64,000 bases of DNA from NCBI GenBank assembly GCA_025360605.1, contig JANYBV010000009.1:62001-126000 (forward strand), read 5' to 3'. Under the pieces are notes generated by a model that saw nothing but the letters and a program-made list of their open reading frames with translations, did not search any database and was not told where the DNA came from. The stretch comes from Alphaproteobacteria bacterium (GTDB lineage Bacteria; Pseudomonadota; Alphaproteobacteria; Rickettsiales; SXRF01). The position numbers were made by a program, and so were the translations under genes. Positions 43,677-52,436 of this stretch are shown in pieces (position 1 is the stretch's first letter; each line of letters opens with the position of its first letter).

Positions 43677-44063
43677 TCAGGTGGTTGTGTCGTTGATAAT
43701 AGGTACGGGTTTACGGTCTTTGCCGATAGCCACGAATACAAAGCGGCCTTCCGTCACCTTTTCGCGGTCGAGGCTATCCTTGCGTTCGACATAGGTTTCC
43801 ACTTTCACGGTGACGCTGGTGCGGCCGGTTTTCTCCACTTCGGCATAACATTCAAGGCAGTCGCCAACGAAGACCGGTTTATGAAAGGTGATTTCGTCCA
43901 TTGCCACGGTGACGAGGCGTTTTTTTGCTAGTTTGCGTGCTGGCATGTAGGCCGCTAAATCCATCATGCTGATAATCCAGCCACCGAACATATCGCCGTC
44001 AGCGTTAGAATCTTTTGGCATGGCGATCACTTTAATGGCAGGGATTTTATTCGTGATATTCAT
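43677..44063 (-). CDS. YciA-type acyl-CoA thioesterase
   Basis: A 128-residue hotdog thioesterase with the YciA signature: MPKDSNADGDMFGGWIISMMDLAA and VTVAMDEITFHKPVFVGD. It hydrolyses acyl-CoAs and fits the catabolic operon, where it could release CoA from excess short-chain intermediates. Its start lies 8 bases after the SDR stop. Confidence 0.92.
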   Translation of the reverse strand: MNITNKIPAIKVIAMPKDSNADGDMFGGWIISMMDLAAYMPARKLAKKRLVTVAMDEITFHKPVFVGDCLECYAEVEKTGRTSVTVKVETYVERKDSLDREKVTEGRFVFVAIGKDRKPVPIINDTTT

Positions 44064-44071
44064 ACAATTCC

Positions 44072-44818
44072 TTATTTTGGCGACATGCGCAGCGCACCGT
44101 CAAGGCGCACCACTTCACCGTTGATGGCAACATTCTCTATCATATGCAGTGCAAGTGCTGCAAATTCTTCCGGTTTAATCAGGCGCGGCGGGAAAGGGAC
44201 GGTGGCTTCCAGACTTTCGCGTACCTCCGGTGTCATGCCTGCTACCATCGGTGTATCCACCGGACCAGGGGCAATGGCGTTCACGCGGATGCCGAATTTT
44301 GCCAGCTCGCGTGCAGCCGGCAGCGTCAGGCTTACGATCGCACCCTTCGATGCGGCATAGGCTACTTGTCCGATCTGTCCTTCATAGGCGGCAATCGATG
44401 CGGTGTTAATAATGATGCCGCGCTCGCTGGAATCGCCCAGCGGTTCCAATGTACTCATCGCTTCTGTGGCAAGGCGCATGACGTTGAACGTGCCACCCAC
44501 ATTTACGCGCAGCACCTGCTCGAACGTATCGAGTTTCATCGGCCCTTCGCGTGAGAGAATCCGTCCTGCACCCAAAACACCCGCACAGTTAATAACGATG
44601 CGCGCCGCACCATGCGCCTTCGTTGCTTTGTCCATTGCAGCCTTGACGCTGGATTCACTGGTCACGTCACACTCGCAGAAAAGCCCCATAGCTTCCTTTG
44701 GTGCTTGGCGGTCGAACAATACTACCTTCGCACCGGCTTTGGACAATGCTCGTGCGGTGGCGGCGCCGAGGCCGGATGCCCCGCCGGTAATGATTGCTGA
44801 AATATCTTTAGTCTGCAT
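44072..44818 (-). CDS. SDR of HSD10 type (3-hydroxyacyl-CoA dehydrogenase)
   Basis: The start at 44818 has AGGG about 6 bases upstream; the frame open to 44986 lies inside the previous gene and is not used. The 248-residue protein carries TGGASGLG, INCAGV, and the YAASK active site, and the RVNAIAPGPVDTPM and GEVVRLDGALRM end typical of HSD10. HSD10-type enzymes oxidise 2-methyl-3-hydroxybutyryl-CoA, which would place it in isoleucine degradation. It overlaps the acyl-CoA dehydrogenase gene by 11 bases. Confidence 0.9.
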   Translation of the reverse strand: MQTKDISAIITGGASGLGAATARALSKAGAKVVLFDRQAPKEAMGLFCECDVTSESSVKAAMDKATKAHGAARIVINCAGVLGAGRILSREGPMKLDTFEQVLRVNVGGTFNVMRLATEAMSTLEPLGDSSERGIIINTASIAAYEGQIGQVAYAASKGAIVSLTLPAARELAKFGIRVNAIAPGPVDTPMVAGMTPEVRESLEATVPFPPRLIKPEEFAALALHMIENVAINGEVVRLDGALRMSPK

Positions 44819-45944
44819 GTATTTCCCTGCTGATGATGAGGCGTTGGATATCGCTGGTTCCTTCGTAAATTTGTGCCACGCGCACGTCGCGGCAGATGCG
44901 TTCGATGGGAAAATCACGCAAATAGCCGTAGCCGCCGAGGGTTTGCATCGCTGCCGAACACACGCGCTCTGCCATTTCCGAGGCAAAGAGTTTGGCCATG
45001 CACGCTTCTTTCAGGCATGGTAAACCTGCATCGCGCAGTGAAGCCGCATGCAGCAGCAATTGTCGCGCCGCTTCAATGTCAGTGCCCATATCGGCAAGGC
45101 GGAACGCCACGGCCTGATGCTGGTTAATAGGTTTTCCAAAACTTTCACGTTCCTTGCCATACGCCAGTGCCGCTTCATAGGCTGCACGCGCCATGCCGAT
45201 GGATTGTGCGCCAATGCCGATGCGGCCGCCCTCTAAATTCGATAGAGCGATTTTATAGCCTTCACCTTCTGCACCCAAACGGTGCGTGGCGGGAATTCGC
45301 ATATCTTCAAAGGCTAACGAGGCTGTATCCGATGAGGTTTGCCCCATCTTGTGTTCAATTTTAGTAACGCTGTAGCCTTTGGTTTGGGTGGGCACGATAA
45401 ACGCCGAGATGCCTTTTTTTCCTGCGGATTTATCGGTGACGGCAAACACCAGTGTCACGTCGGCATGTTTACCAGAGGTGATGAACTGTTTGCTGCCATT
45501 GAGAATATAATCTTCGCCGTCACGCACCGCACTACAGCGCAGTGCTGCGGCATCCGATCCGGCTTGCGATTCGGTGAGTGCAAAGGCTCCAAGCCACTGC
45601 CCGCGCGCCAGTGGGTTTAAAAAATGCTCTTTCTGCCAGTCGTTGCCGTGTTTCAATAACGCCGGACCTACCAGTGAATTTTGCACACTCATAATGGTGG
45701 AGCATGCGCCGTCCGCAGCAGCAATTTCTTCAATCGCCAGTGCCATCGACACGTAATCCGCGCCGCATCCGCCGTAATTTTCCGGTATCAGCATACCCAT
45801 CAAACCGAGCTTGCCCATTTCGGCAATTTCATCCTTGGGAAATAACGATTGCTCATCACGCAGAGCCGCTTGCGGCGCTAAACGCTCACGCGCAAAATTA
45901 TGTGCCATTTCCTGAATCATTGCCTGCGTTTCGCTGGGTATCAT
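44808..45944 (-). CDS. Acyl-CoA dehydrogenase (short/branched-chain type)
   Basis: A 378-residue flavoenzyme. The ATG at 45944 overlaps the thiolase stop (ATGA), which fixes the start. It contains FALTESQAGSDAA, the FITSGKHAD segment and the C-terminal QTLGGYGYLRDFPIERICRDVRVAQIYEGTSDIQ motif. It oxidises an acyl-CoA with electron-transfer flavoprotein as acceptor. Beside an HSD10-type SDR and a thiolase, a 2-methylbutyryl-CoA substrate is likely (inference). Confidence 0.92.
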   Translation of the reverse strand: MIPSETQAMIQEMAHNFARERLAPQAALRDEQSLFPKDEIAEMGKLGLMGMLIPENYGGCGADYVSMALAIEEIAAADGACSTIMSVQNSLVGPALLKHGNDWQKEHFLNPLARGQWLGAFALTESQAGSDAAALRCSAVRDGEDYILNGSKQFITSGKHADVTLVFAVTDKSAGKKGISAFIVPTQTKGYSVTKIEHKMGQTSSDTASLAFEDMRIPATHRLGAEGEGYKIALSNLEGGRIGIGAQSIGMARAAYEAALAYGKERESFGKPINQHQAVAFRLADMGTDIEAARQLLLHAASLRDAGLPCLKEACMAKLFASEMAERVCSAAMQTLGGYGYLRDFPIERICRDVRVAQIYEGTSDIQRLIISREIHAD

Positions 45945-47125
45945 GCCATTGTCTCCACTGCCATTGCCACGGCTTCGCCACCGCCGATGCATAAACTTGC
46001 CATACCGCGTTTGAGTTTATGTTGCTTCATGGCTGAAAGCAATGTCACTAAAATCCGTGCGCCTGATGCGCCGATCGGGTGCCCCATCGCGCACGCACCG
46101 CCGTGGATATTGACCTTCTCGTGCGGCAGTTTCAACTCCTGCATCGCCGCCATGACCACCACGGCAAACGCCTCGTTGATTTCAAACAGATCTACGTCCT
46201 TTAAAGCCCAGCCGGTTTTTTCTGATAATTGGGTGAGAGCGGACACGGGTGCGGTGGCAAACCATGCGGGTTCCTGAGCATGGCTGGCGTGCGCGATGAT
46301 ACGCGCCAGTGGCGTGAGGCCACGTTTTTCCGCTTCGGACAAGCGCATGAGCATCAGTGCTGCCGCACCGTCGGATATAGAGCTGGCATTGGCGGCCGTT
46401 ACCGTGCCATTTTTGTCGAAGGCGGGTTTGAGCGTCGGAATTTTTTCCGGCATGGCTTTTTGCGGTTGCTCATCGATGCTGATGAACACATCGCCTTTTT
46501 TGCCTTTGATGGTGACGGGGGTTATTTCATCGGCAAAGCGCCCATCCGCAGTCGCTTTTTTTGCACGCTCGAGGGAGGCGATGGCGTAAGCGTCTTGCGC
46601 CTCGCGCGTAAATTTAAAATGGCTCGCACAATTTTCAGCGAATACACCCATGAGTTTTCCTGCCTCATAGGCATCCTGCAGGCCGTCCAAAAACATGTGG
46701 TCTTGCAGTGCCACATTGCCCATCTTGTGACCGTGGCGTGCTTTAAGCAGCAGGTGAGGGGCATTCGTCATGCTTTCCATGCCGCCGGCAATAATCCTGC
46801 TTGCCGACCCTGCCACTATCGCATCATGCGCCAGCATCACGGCTTTCAGCCCCGAGCCGCACACCTTGCTGACGGTGGTGCAGGCCGTTGCCTGATGCAA
46901 TCCGGCACCCAGCGCTGCTTGCCTTGCAGGCGCTTGCCCAAGTCCGGCGGCAAGTACGCAGCCCATGTACACTTCATCAATAGCATCTGTGCCAATGCTG
47001 CCGCGCTCGAGTGCTGCTTTGATAGCCACCGCGCCCAGTTGTGTGGCACTGACATCTTTAAAATCACCCAGCAATCCGCCAATCGGCGTGCGTGCGGCGG
47101 AGACAATCACCACAGGGTCGGTCAT
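45941..47125 (-). CDS. Acetyl-CoA acyltransferase (thiolase)
   Basis: A 394-residue thiolase with the acylation Cys in KVCGSGLKAV, the HGGACAMGHPIGASGARI motif, and the C-terminal ASLCIGGGEAVAMA with the second Cys. It splits 3-ketoacyl-CoA into acetyl-CoA and a shorter acyl-CoA, or works in reverse. In this operon it would cleave 2-methylacetoacetyl-CoA or acetoacetyl-CoA. Its start overlaps the stop of the upstream ligase gene. Confidence 0.94.
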   Translation of the reverse strand: MTDPVVIVSAARTPIGGLLGDFKDVSATQLGAVAIKAALERGSIGTDAIDEVYMGCVLAAGLGQAPARQAALGAGLHQATACTTVSKVCGSGLKAVMLAHDAIVAGSASRIIAGGMESMTNAPHLLLKARHGHKMGNVALQDHMFLDGLQDAYEAGKLMGVFAENCASHFKFTREAQDAYAIASLERAKKATADGRFADEITPVTIKGKKGDVFISIDEQPQKAMPEKIPTLKPAFDKNGTVTAANASSISDGAAALMLMRLSEAEKRGLTPLARIIAHASHAQEPAWFATAPVSALTQLSEKTGWALKDVDLFEINEAFAVVVMAAMQELKLPHEKVNIHGGACAMGHPIGASGARILVTLLSAMKQHKLKRGMASLCIGGGEAVAMAVETMA

Positions 47126-48756
47126 ACTAATTTTGCTTTCTCGCGTAATAAAAATTTCTGGATTTTACCGGTGGGCGTTTTTTCGAGCGGGCCGAACACG
47201 ACTTTTTTCGGGCATTTGAAATGCGCCATGCGCTCGCGGCAGTGGGCTATGATTTCCGCTTCAGTGATGCTCGCCCCATTTTTCAGTTCAATAAACGCAC
47301 ACGGCACTTCGCCCCAATGATCGTCCGGTTTGGCGACCACTGCCGCTTCCAGCACCGCCGGATGACGGTAAAGGACGCTTTCGATTTCAATCGTGGAAAT
47401 ATTTTCCGCACCGGAAATAATGATGTCCTTCAGCCGGTCTTTCACTTCGATATAGCCGTCCGGATGGCGCACAGCCAGATCGCCGGTGTGATACCACCCC
47501 TTCCGAAACGTTGCCTCGGTGGTTTTTGGGTTTTTGAGATAGCCTTTCATCACCACGTTGCCGCGCATCAGCACTTCACCGATGGACGTTCCGTCACGCG
47601 GCAGTTCTTCCATGGTATCTACATCGGCTACCTGCATCATCTCCAGCGACGTGTAACGCACGCCTTGGCGCGCTTTCAGCTGCGCCTGTTCCTCTTTCGG
47701 CAGTGCGTTCCATTCAGGGTGCCATGCGCACGACATGTTCGGGCCAAACACTTCCGTCCCGCCAAACACATGTGTCACATTAAAATTCATGCGCTCCATT
47801 GCTTCGAGTAGCACCGCAGGGGGAGCCGACCCCGCCGTCATTACCTCGATCGTATGTTTGAAGCTGCGCTTGATGTGTTCGGGCGCATGTACCAGCATAT
47901 TCAGCACCACCGGCGCGGCGGTGAAATGGGTGACGTTATGTTTTTCAATGGATTTAAAGATGGCTTCCGCTTCTACTTTGCGCAAGCATACATGTGTGCC
48001 CGCCAATGCCGTCACTGTCCACGGGAAGCACCAGCCACTGGCATGGAACATCGGTAGCGTCCAGAGATATACGGGGTGTGCAGGCATGGAATTAAAGGCC
48101 AGCGCATTGCCAATCGCATTCAGATACGCGCCGCGGTGGTGATAGACCACGCCTTTGGGGTCGCCTGTGGTGCCCGATGTATAATTCAGGCTAATCGCAT
48201 CCCATTCGTCTTTAGGCCAACTCCACGCAAAATCGGCATCACCCTCATCAAGCAGGGCTTCGTAGTTTTTTTCACCCAGTAGTTCACCGCCTTCATAGGT
48301 GGGGTCGTCAATGTCGATAACGGTAGGGCGGTCGGCCTTATCCATCAGCTGCAATGCCGGATAGATGATGTGTGAATACTGGCGGTCGGCAATCAGTAGT
48401 TTGGTTTCGCTGTGCTTCAGCATAAACGCCACGGCGGCACTATCCAGTCGTGTGTTGAGGCCATTCGCCACCGCGCCCGCCATTGGCGCACCGAAATAGA
48501 TTTCAAAATGCGCCGGAACGTTCGGGGCCATGATGGATATGGTGTTACCTTCGCCGATGCCGCGTTTAGAAAGTGCATGTGCCAGTTTTTTGCACCGAGT
48601 ATACACATCCTGCCATGTGTAGTGGATGTGGCCATGTACCAGCGCCACGCGGTCAGGGTAGACATCGGCGCTACGTTCTAAAAACCCCAGCGGTGTCAGC
48701 GGCATGTGGTTTGCTGCACATTTATCCAGATCAAGGTTATAGATATTGCGCTTCAT
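47122..48756 (-). CDS. AMP-dependent acyl-CoA synthetase
   Basis: A 544-residue ANL-superfamily ligase. P-loop-like YTSGTTGDPKGV, the VFGGTEVFGP region, GWYHTGDLAVRHPDGYIEVKDRLKD and the C-terminal PTGKIQKF Lys are all present. It resembles the medium-chain and methylmercaptopropionate ligase group. It activates a short or branched carboxylic acid to its CoA ester. Overlaps the HMG-CoA lyase stop by 4 bases. Confidence 0.92.
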   Translation of the reverse strand: MKRNIYNLDLDKCAANHMPLTPLGFLERSADVYPDRVALVHGHIHYTWQDVYTRCKKLAHALSKRGIGEGNTISIMAPNVPAHFEIYFGAPMAGAVANGLNTRLDSAAVAFMLKHSETKLLIADRQYSHIIYPALQLMDKADRPTVIDIDDPTYEGGELLGEKNYEALLDEGDADFAWSWPKDEWDAISLNYTSGTTGDPKGVVYHHRGAYLNAIGNALAFNSMPAHPVYLWTLPMFHASGWCFPWTVTALAGTHVCLRKVEAEAIFKSIEKHNVTHFTAAPVVLNMLVHAPEHIKRSFKHTIEVMTAGSAPPAVLLEAMERMNFNVTHVFGGTEVFGPNMSCAWHPEWNALPKEEQAQLKARQGVRYTSLEMMQVADVDTMEELPRDGTSIGEVLMRGNVVMKGYLKNPKTTEATFRKGWYHTGDLAVRHPDGYIEVKDRLKDIIISGAENISTIEIESVLYRHPAVLEAAVVAKPDDHWGEVPCAFIELKNGASITEAEIIAHCRERMAHFKCPKKVVFGPLEKTPTGKIQKFLLREKAKLV

Positions 48757-49631
48757 GGTGATGGTTTACCCAGCTGCTGCAGGATGAATTGCTTAGCGCT
48801 GTAGAGTGCATCGGGGTTGGTGACGGGCGAGCTATGCCCATGCACGCGGCACCACTGCACCAGATCTTCCATGGCAAGGTTGCCCTTTGGGCTGTTGGCA
48901 TAGGGGCAGCCGCCCAAGCCTCCGGTGGAGGCATCAAACGTGCGGATGCCAAAATCATACGCGGTTTCGACATTCTGTATCGCTTTGCCATAGGTGTCAT
49001 GAAAATGCAGCGCCACCTGATGCAGCGCAACGGAATGCACCCTGAGGGTAGAGACCAGCGTAGCGACCGTGTCCGGTGTGGCGATTGCGGTGGTATCCCC
49101 CAGCGACACCTCGTAACAGCCCATGTTTAGCAATTGCTGGCTGCGATAGGCAACGACATCGGGGTTAAATTCAAGATCGCTGTAGCCAAACACATTCGAC
49201 ACATACCCGCGCACGCGCATACCCGCCGTGCGCGCTTCGTCAATCACCGGCTGGATGTCGATGAACGACTGGTCGACCGATGCGTTGATATTAGCTCTGG
49301 AGAATTGTTCGGAAAGGCCGAGGAAAATAGCAATTTCCTTTGCGCCAATGGCTTTCGCGCGCTCCAGACCTTTGAGATTCGGCACGAGATAAGAAAAAAT
49401 AATATCGGGATTCGCTTCCTGCAAAGGCAAAAGCGCTCTTGCCACGGCTTCTGAATTCGCCATGGCCGGAACAGCGGCAGCCCTCACAAAACTTCCCGCT
49501 TCTATGCGTTTAAGCCCTGATCGCATCAGCAGTGAAATATATTCAACCTTCGCATCGACCGAAAGCGATGCTGCATTAGGTTCGTTCTGCAAGCCATCAC
49601 GGGCGCTGACATCAACGATCTGAATGTCCAT
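48753..49631 (-). CDS. liuE: Hydroxymethylglutaryl-CoA lyase
   Basis: A 292-residue DRE-TIM metallolyase. It has VSARDGLQNEP near the N-terminus, VSLGDTTAIATP, HFHDTYGKA with metal-binding His residues, and GGLGGCPYANSPKGN carrying the catalytic Cys. It cleaves HMG-CoA to acetyl-CoA and acetoacetate, the last step of leucine breakdown. Confidence 0.94.
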   Translation of the reverse strand: MDIQIVDVSARDGLQNEPNAASLSVDAKVEYISLLMRSGLKRIEAGSFVRAAAVPAMANSEAVARALLPLQEANPDIIFSYLVPNLKGLERAKAIGAKEIAIFLGLSEQFSRANINASVDQSFIDIQPVIDEARTAGMRVRGYVSNVFGYSDLEFNPDVVAYRSQQLLNMGCYEVSLGDTTAIATPDTVATLVSTLRVHSVALHQVALHFHDTYGKAIQNVETAYDFGIRTFDASTGGLGGCPYANSPKGNLAMEDLVQWCRVHGHSSPVTNPDALYSAKQFILQQLGKPSP

Positions 49632-49637
49632 ATTGCC

Positions 49638-50147
49638 TCACTTTTTTGCTATGAGTGTCACCAGTTCCGCACCTTCGGAAACCATATCGCCCACTTTTAC
49701 CAGCACAGCGCTAACGATAGCATCCCCACCAGCGGCAAGGCTAAGCTGTAATTTCATCGCCTCGATCACCACCAGTGCCTGCCCATTACTTACCTTGTCG
49801 CCTTTTTTTACCAGCACCTGACGCACAAGTCCGGGCATCGGAGCTACCGGCGATAAAGCCGAAATTTGTGCACTAGCAGCGGCACTGTGTGCGGCGTTAG
49901 AAATTCTCGCCTCGAGTGCGCCGATCTGGACTGTTTTTAGGTTTTTACCACTTTGCCACATGCCGCCTGTGGTTGCCTGCCACACGCCTTCAGCCAGTTC
50001 CTCTTCCAGTACATACGCACCATTTTCAGTGCGCTGGGCGCGGAAATGATAACATTTTCCATTAAGTTCAAAGCATATGCTACCGGCTTTGTGTTCCACA
50101 TGCTCCAGTGAGATGGCGTTGCCGTTTATCTGAAAAACCTTGTTCAT
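49638..50147 (-). CDS. Biotin carboxyl carrier part of methylcrotonyl-CoA carboxylase alpha subunit (split)
   Basis: A 169-residue protein corresponding to the C-terminal end of an MccA-type alpha subunit. The biotinyl domain has MPGLVRQVLVKKGDKV and the EAMKL motif with the biotinylated Lys132; the first 90 residues match the BT-like part that precedes it. Its ATG overlaps the stop of the biotin carboxylase ORF (ATGA). A single extra base at the junction would read through as ...GFR-MN..., so the two ORFs look like one ancestral gene interrupted by a one-base shift. Confidence 0.88.
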   Translation of the reverse strand: MNKVFQINGNAISLEHVEHKAGSICFELNGKCYHFRAQRTENGAYVLEEELAEGVWQATTGGMWQSGKNLKTVQIGALEARISNAAHSAAASAQISALSPVAPMPGLVRQVLVKKGDKVSNGQALVVIEAMKLQLSLAAGGDAIVSAVLVKVGDMVSEGAELVTLIAKK

Positions 50148-51634
50148 CGGAAGCCTGCCAATGCGCTGTGCGTCCATGCCGAATGTTCGCTGGCGCTTGC
50201 TGTTGCGGTTGATGCTTTGGCATTGAACAACAGGTAGGCAGCCGCCAGCCGTGCCACTTCCGCATCGGTCAGTGTATTCTCAAACAACGCTTCTTTGTGA
50301 CGGGGGATGAAATCCGTCGTTGTTTTTCCTGCACGAAATTGTGGGTGTTCAAGCACCCGCATTAAAAACGTCCTGTTGCTGGTCGCACCGAGTATGCGTG
50401 TTTCACAAAGTGCCTGCAGTAACCGCGCAATCGCTTCATCACGTGTATTGCCAAATGCTGCTATTTTTGCCAGCATCGGATCATACCGCCCCGATACTTT
50501 ATTGCTGCTGCGGTAGCCATTTTCACAGCGCACCAGCGGCAAATGCGGCAGTTCAAAACATGTCAGCTCTCCGGGTGCGGGAAGGAAATCCTTTTGCGGG
50601 TCTTCGGCATAAAGCCGCACCTCAATCGCATGTCCGGTCTGCTTTACATCCTTTTGCGTAATGCTCAGTGGCAAGCCTTGTGCCACTTCCAGCTGCATTT
50701 TCACAAGGTCGAGGCCAGTCACCATTTCTGTCACCGGATGTTCGACCTGCAGGCGAGTATTCATCTCAAGGAAGTAAAAATTTCCGGTGTTATCGACAAT
50801 AAATTCCACCGTTCCCGCACCGACATACCCGATATGTTTGGTGATTTTCACCGCGCACTCAAACATTTTCTGGCGCGTTTTATCCGGCAGATTTGTCGCC
50901 GGACTTTCCTCCACAATCTTCTGGTGGCGGCGCTGGATAGAGCATTCGCGCTCGAACAGATGAAGATGATTGCCATGCGTGTCGGAAAACACCTGCACCT
51001 CAATATGGCGCGGTTGCAGCAAATATTTTTCCAGCAATAGTTGCCCGTTGCCAAAGGCGCTCCCAGCTTCCGAACGTGCCGATTCCAGCGCGGCGATTAG
51101 GTCCTTTTCCTTTTCAACAATCCGCATGCCCTTGCCGCCACCGCCCGCTGCTGCTTTCACCAGTACAGGAAAGCCAATGGTTTTTGCGGCTTTCGAGAGT
51201 GCGGCGTTATCCTGTGCCTTCCCATGATACCCGGGAACGACAGGCACACCGATGGCTTCACATAATTTGCGCGAGGCCGCTTTGTCACCCATATCGGCGA
51301 TGATTTTGGCGGGCGGGCCCACGAATACCAGTCCGGCTTTGGTTACGGCTTCAGCAAAGCGTGCATTTTCGGATAAAAACCCATACCCCGGATGAATGGC
51401 ATCGGCTTTCGCTCGTTTGGCAACGGCAATCAGTTGATCTATATTGAGGTAGGTTTCGGCAAGCGTATCACCTGTGAGCGGGCAGGAAAAATCCCCGATG
51501 GATGCGTGGGGTAGGGCAGCATCATCAGCAGCGTAGACAGTCACGGTTTCAATTCCAAGCAACCGGCAACTCGCCACAATGCGCCCAACGATTTCACCGC
51601 GATTGGCAATGAGTACCCGTCTGATAGGCTTCAT
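50144..51634 (-). CDS. liuD: Biotin carboxylase part of methylcrotonyl-CoA carboxylase alpha subunit
   Basis: A 496-residue biotin carboxylase. It shows the N-terminal IANRGEIVGRI, HPGYGFLSENA, the ATP-grasp Gly loop KAAAGGGGKGMR, ERECSIQRRHQK, and EMNTRLQVEHPVTE with the catalytic residues. With the following 169-residue ORF it makes about 665 residues, the usual MccA length. It carboxylates biotin with ATP and bicarbonate for the MccB partner at 52437-54053. Its start overlaps the hydratase stop by 4 bases. Confidence 0.93.
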   Translation of the reverse strand: MKPIRRVLIANRGEIVGRIVASCRLLGIETVTVYAADDAALPHASIGDFSCPLTGDTLAETYLNIDQLIAVAKRAKADAIHPGYGFLSENARFAEAVTKAGLVFVGPPAKIIADMGDKAASRKLCEAIGVPVVPGYHGKAQDNAALSKAAKTIGFPVLVKAAAGGGGKGMRIVEKEKDLIAALESARSEAGSAFGNGQLLLEKYLLQPRHIEVQVFSDTHGNHLHLFERECSIQRRHQKIVEESPATNLPDKTRQKMFECAVKITKHIGYVGAGTVEFIVDNTGNFYFLEMNTRLQVEHPVTEMVTGLDLVKMQLEVAQGLPLSITQKDVKQTGHAIEVRLYAEDPQKDFLPAPGELTCFELPHLPLVRCENGYRSSNKVSGRYDPMLAKIAAFGNTRDEAIARLLQALCETRILGATSNRTFLMRVLEHPQFRAGKTTTDFIPRHKEALFENTLTDAEVARLAAAYLLFNAKASTATASASEHSAWTHSALAGFR

Positions 51635-52434
51635 CCGCTATTCCATTTAGGTTTACGTTTTTCCAGCAACGCGCCCATGCCTTCCTGCGCTTCGGGGCTG
51701 GTGCGGATATGGGCGATAGAGCTGACGGTGTATCCGGTCAGTTCCTGCCGCGATTCATGTTTGGATAAGCGCACCACCTCACGCACCAGCGCCTTGGCTT
51801 TCCGGCTGGCAATAGGGGCAGCTTTTAAAAATTCTCCGATCACTTCAATGGTTGCATTTTGCAACGATGATTCAGGGACAATTTGATGTACCAGCCCGAT
51901 TTCTTTGGCGGTTTTTGCACTAAAAGGCGCACCGGAAATAAAATGGGCGAGCGCAGCGGATGCGCCTATTTTTTCCATCACAAATGGTGCAATGGTGGCA
52001 GGTATCAACCCGATTTTTGTCTCGGTAAAGCCGAATATGGCGGTATCAGCGGCAAGTACATAATCGCACACCGATACCAGCCCCGAACCGCCGCCGAAAG
52101 CAAAGCCATGTACCACGCCGATGAGTGGTTTGGTGAAATCATGGATGGTAGAAAACATGCGTGCCAGATGCTGGCTGTCGGTCATGTTTTCGGCTTCGGT
52201 GAAATTTTTCATCGCCTTCATCCAGTTGATGTCGCCGCCGGTACAAAACGATTTTCCATTGCCGGACAATACGGCCAACCGCACCGCAGCATTAGCATCC
52301 AGATCATGAAACACGCGGGTGAGTTCAACAATCAACGCCTCGTTAAAGGCGTTATGTACCTCGGGGCGGTTAAGTGTGACACTGGCAACGCCGCGTGGAT
52401 CAATTTCAACAGTAAGCAATACATATTCGGTCAT
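51631..52434 (-). CDS. liuC: Enoyl-CoA hydratase (methylglutaconyl-CoA hydratase)
   Basis: A 267-residue crotonase with the LNRPEVHNAFNEAL N-terminus, SFCTGGDINWMKA, and GFAFGGGSGLVSVCDYVLA forming the oxyanion hole, followed by FTETKIGLIPA. It hydrates 3-methylglutaconyl-CoA to HMG-CoA, as its place between MccB and MccA indicates; a role in isoleucine degradation is also possible. Starts 2 bases after the MccB stop. Confidence 0.92.
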   Translation of the reverse strand: MTEYVLLTVEIDPRGVASVTLNRPEVHNAFNEALIVELTRVFHDLDANAAVRLAVLSGNGKSFCTGGDINWMKAMKNFTEAENMTDSQHLARMFSTIHDFTKPLIGVVHGFAFGGGSGLVSVCDYVLAADTAIFGFTETKIGLIPATIAPFVMEKIGASAALAHFISGAPFSAKTAKEIGLVHQIVPESSLQNATIEVIGEFLKAAPIASRKAKALVREVVRLSKHESRQELTGYTVSSIAHIRTSPEAQEGMGALLEKRKPKWNSG

Positions 52435-52436
52435 AA

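Noticed and set aside
44072-44986. Longer SDR starting at 44986
   Set aside because: The extension lies within the acyl-CoA dehydrogenase gene; the ATG at 44818 has the ribosome-binding site.
46229-47320. Long plus-strand frame of 363 codons opposite the thiolase gene
   Set aside because: It has an unusual His/Cys/Arg-rich composition, no domain, and lies fully antisense to a clear thiolase and a ligase end.
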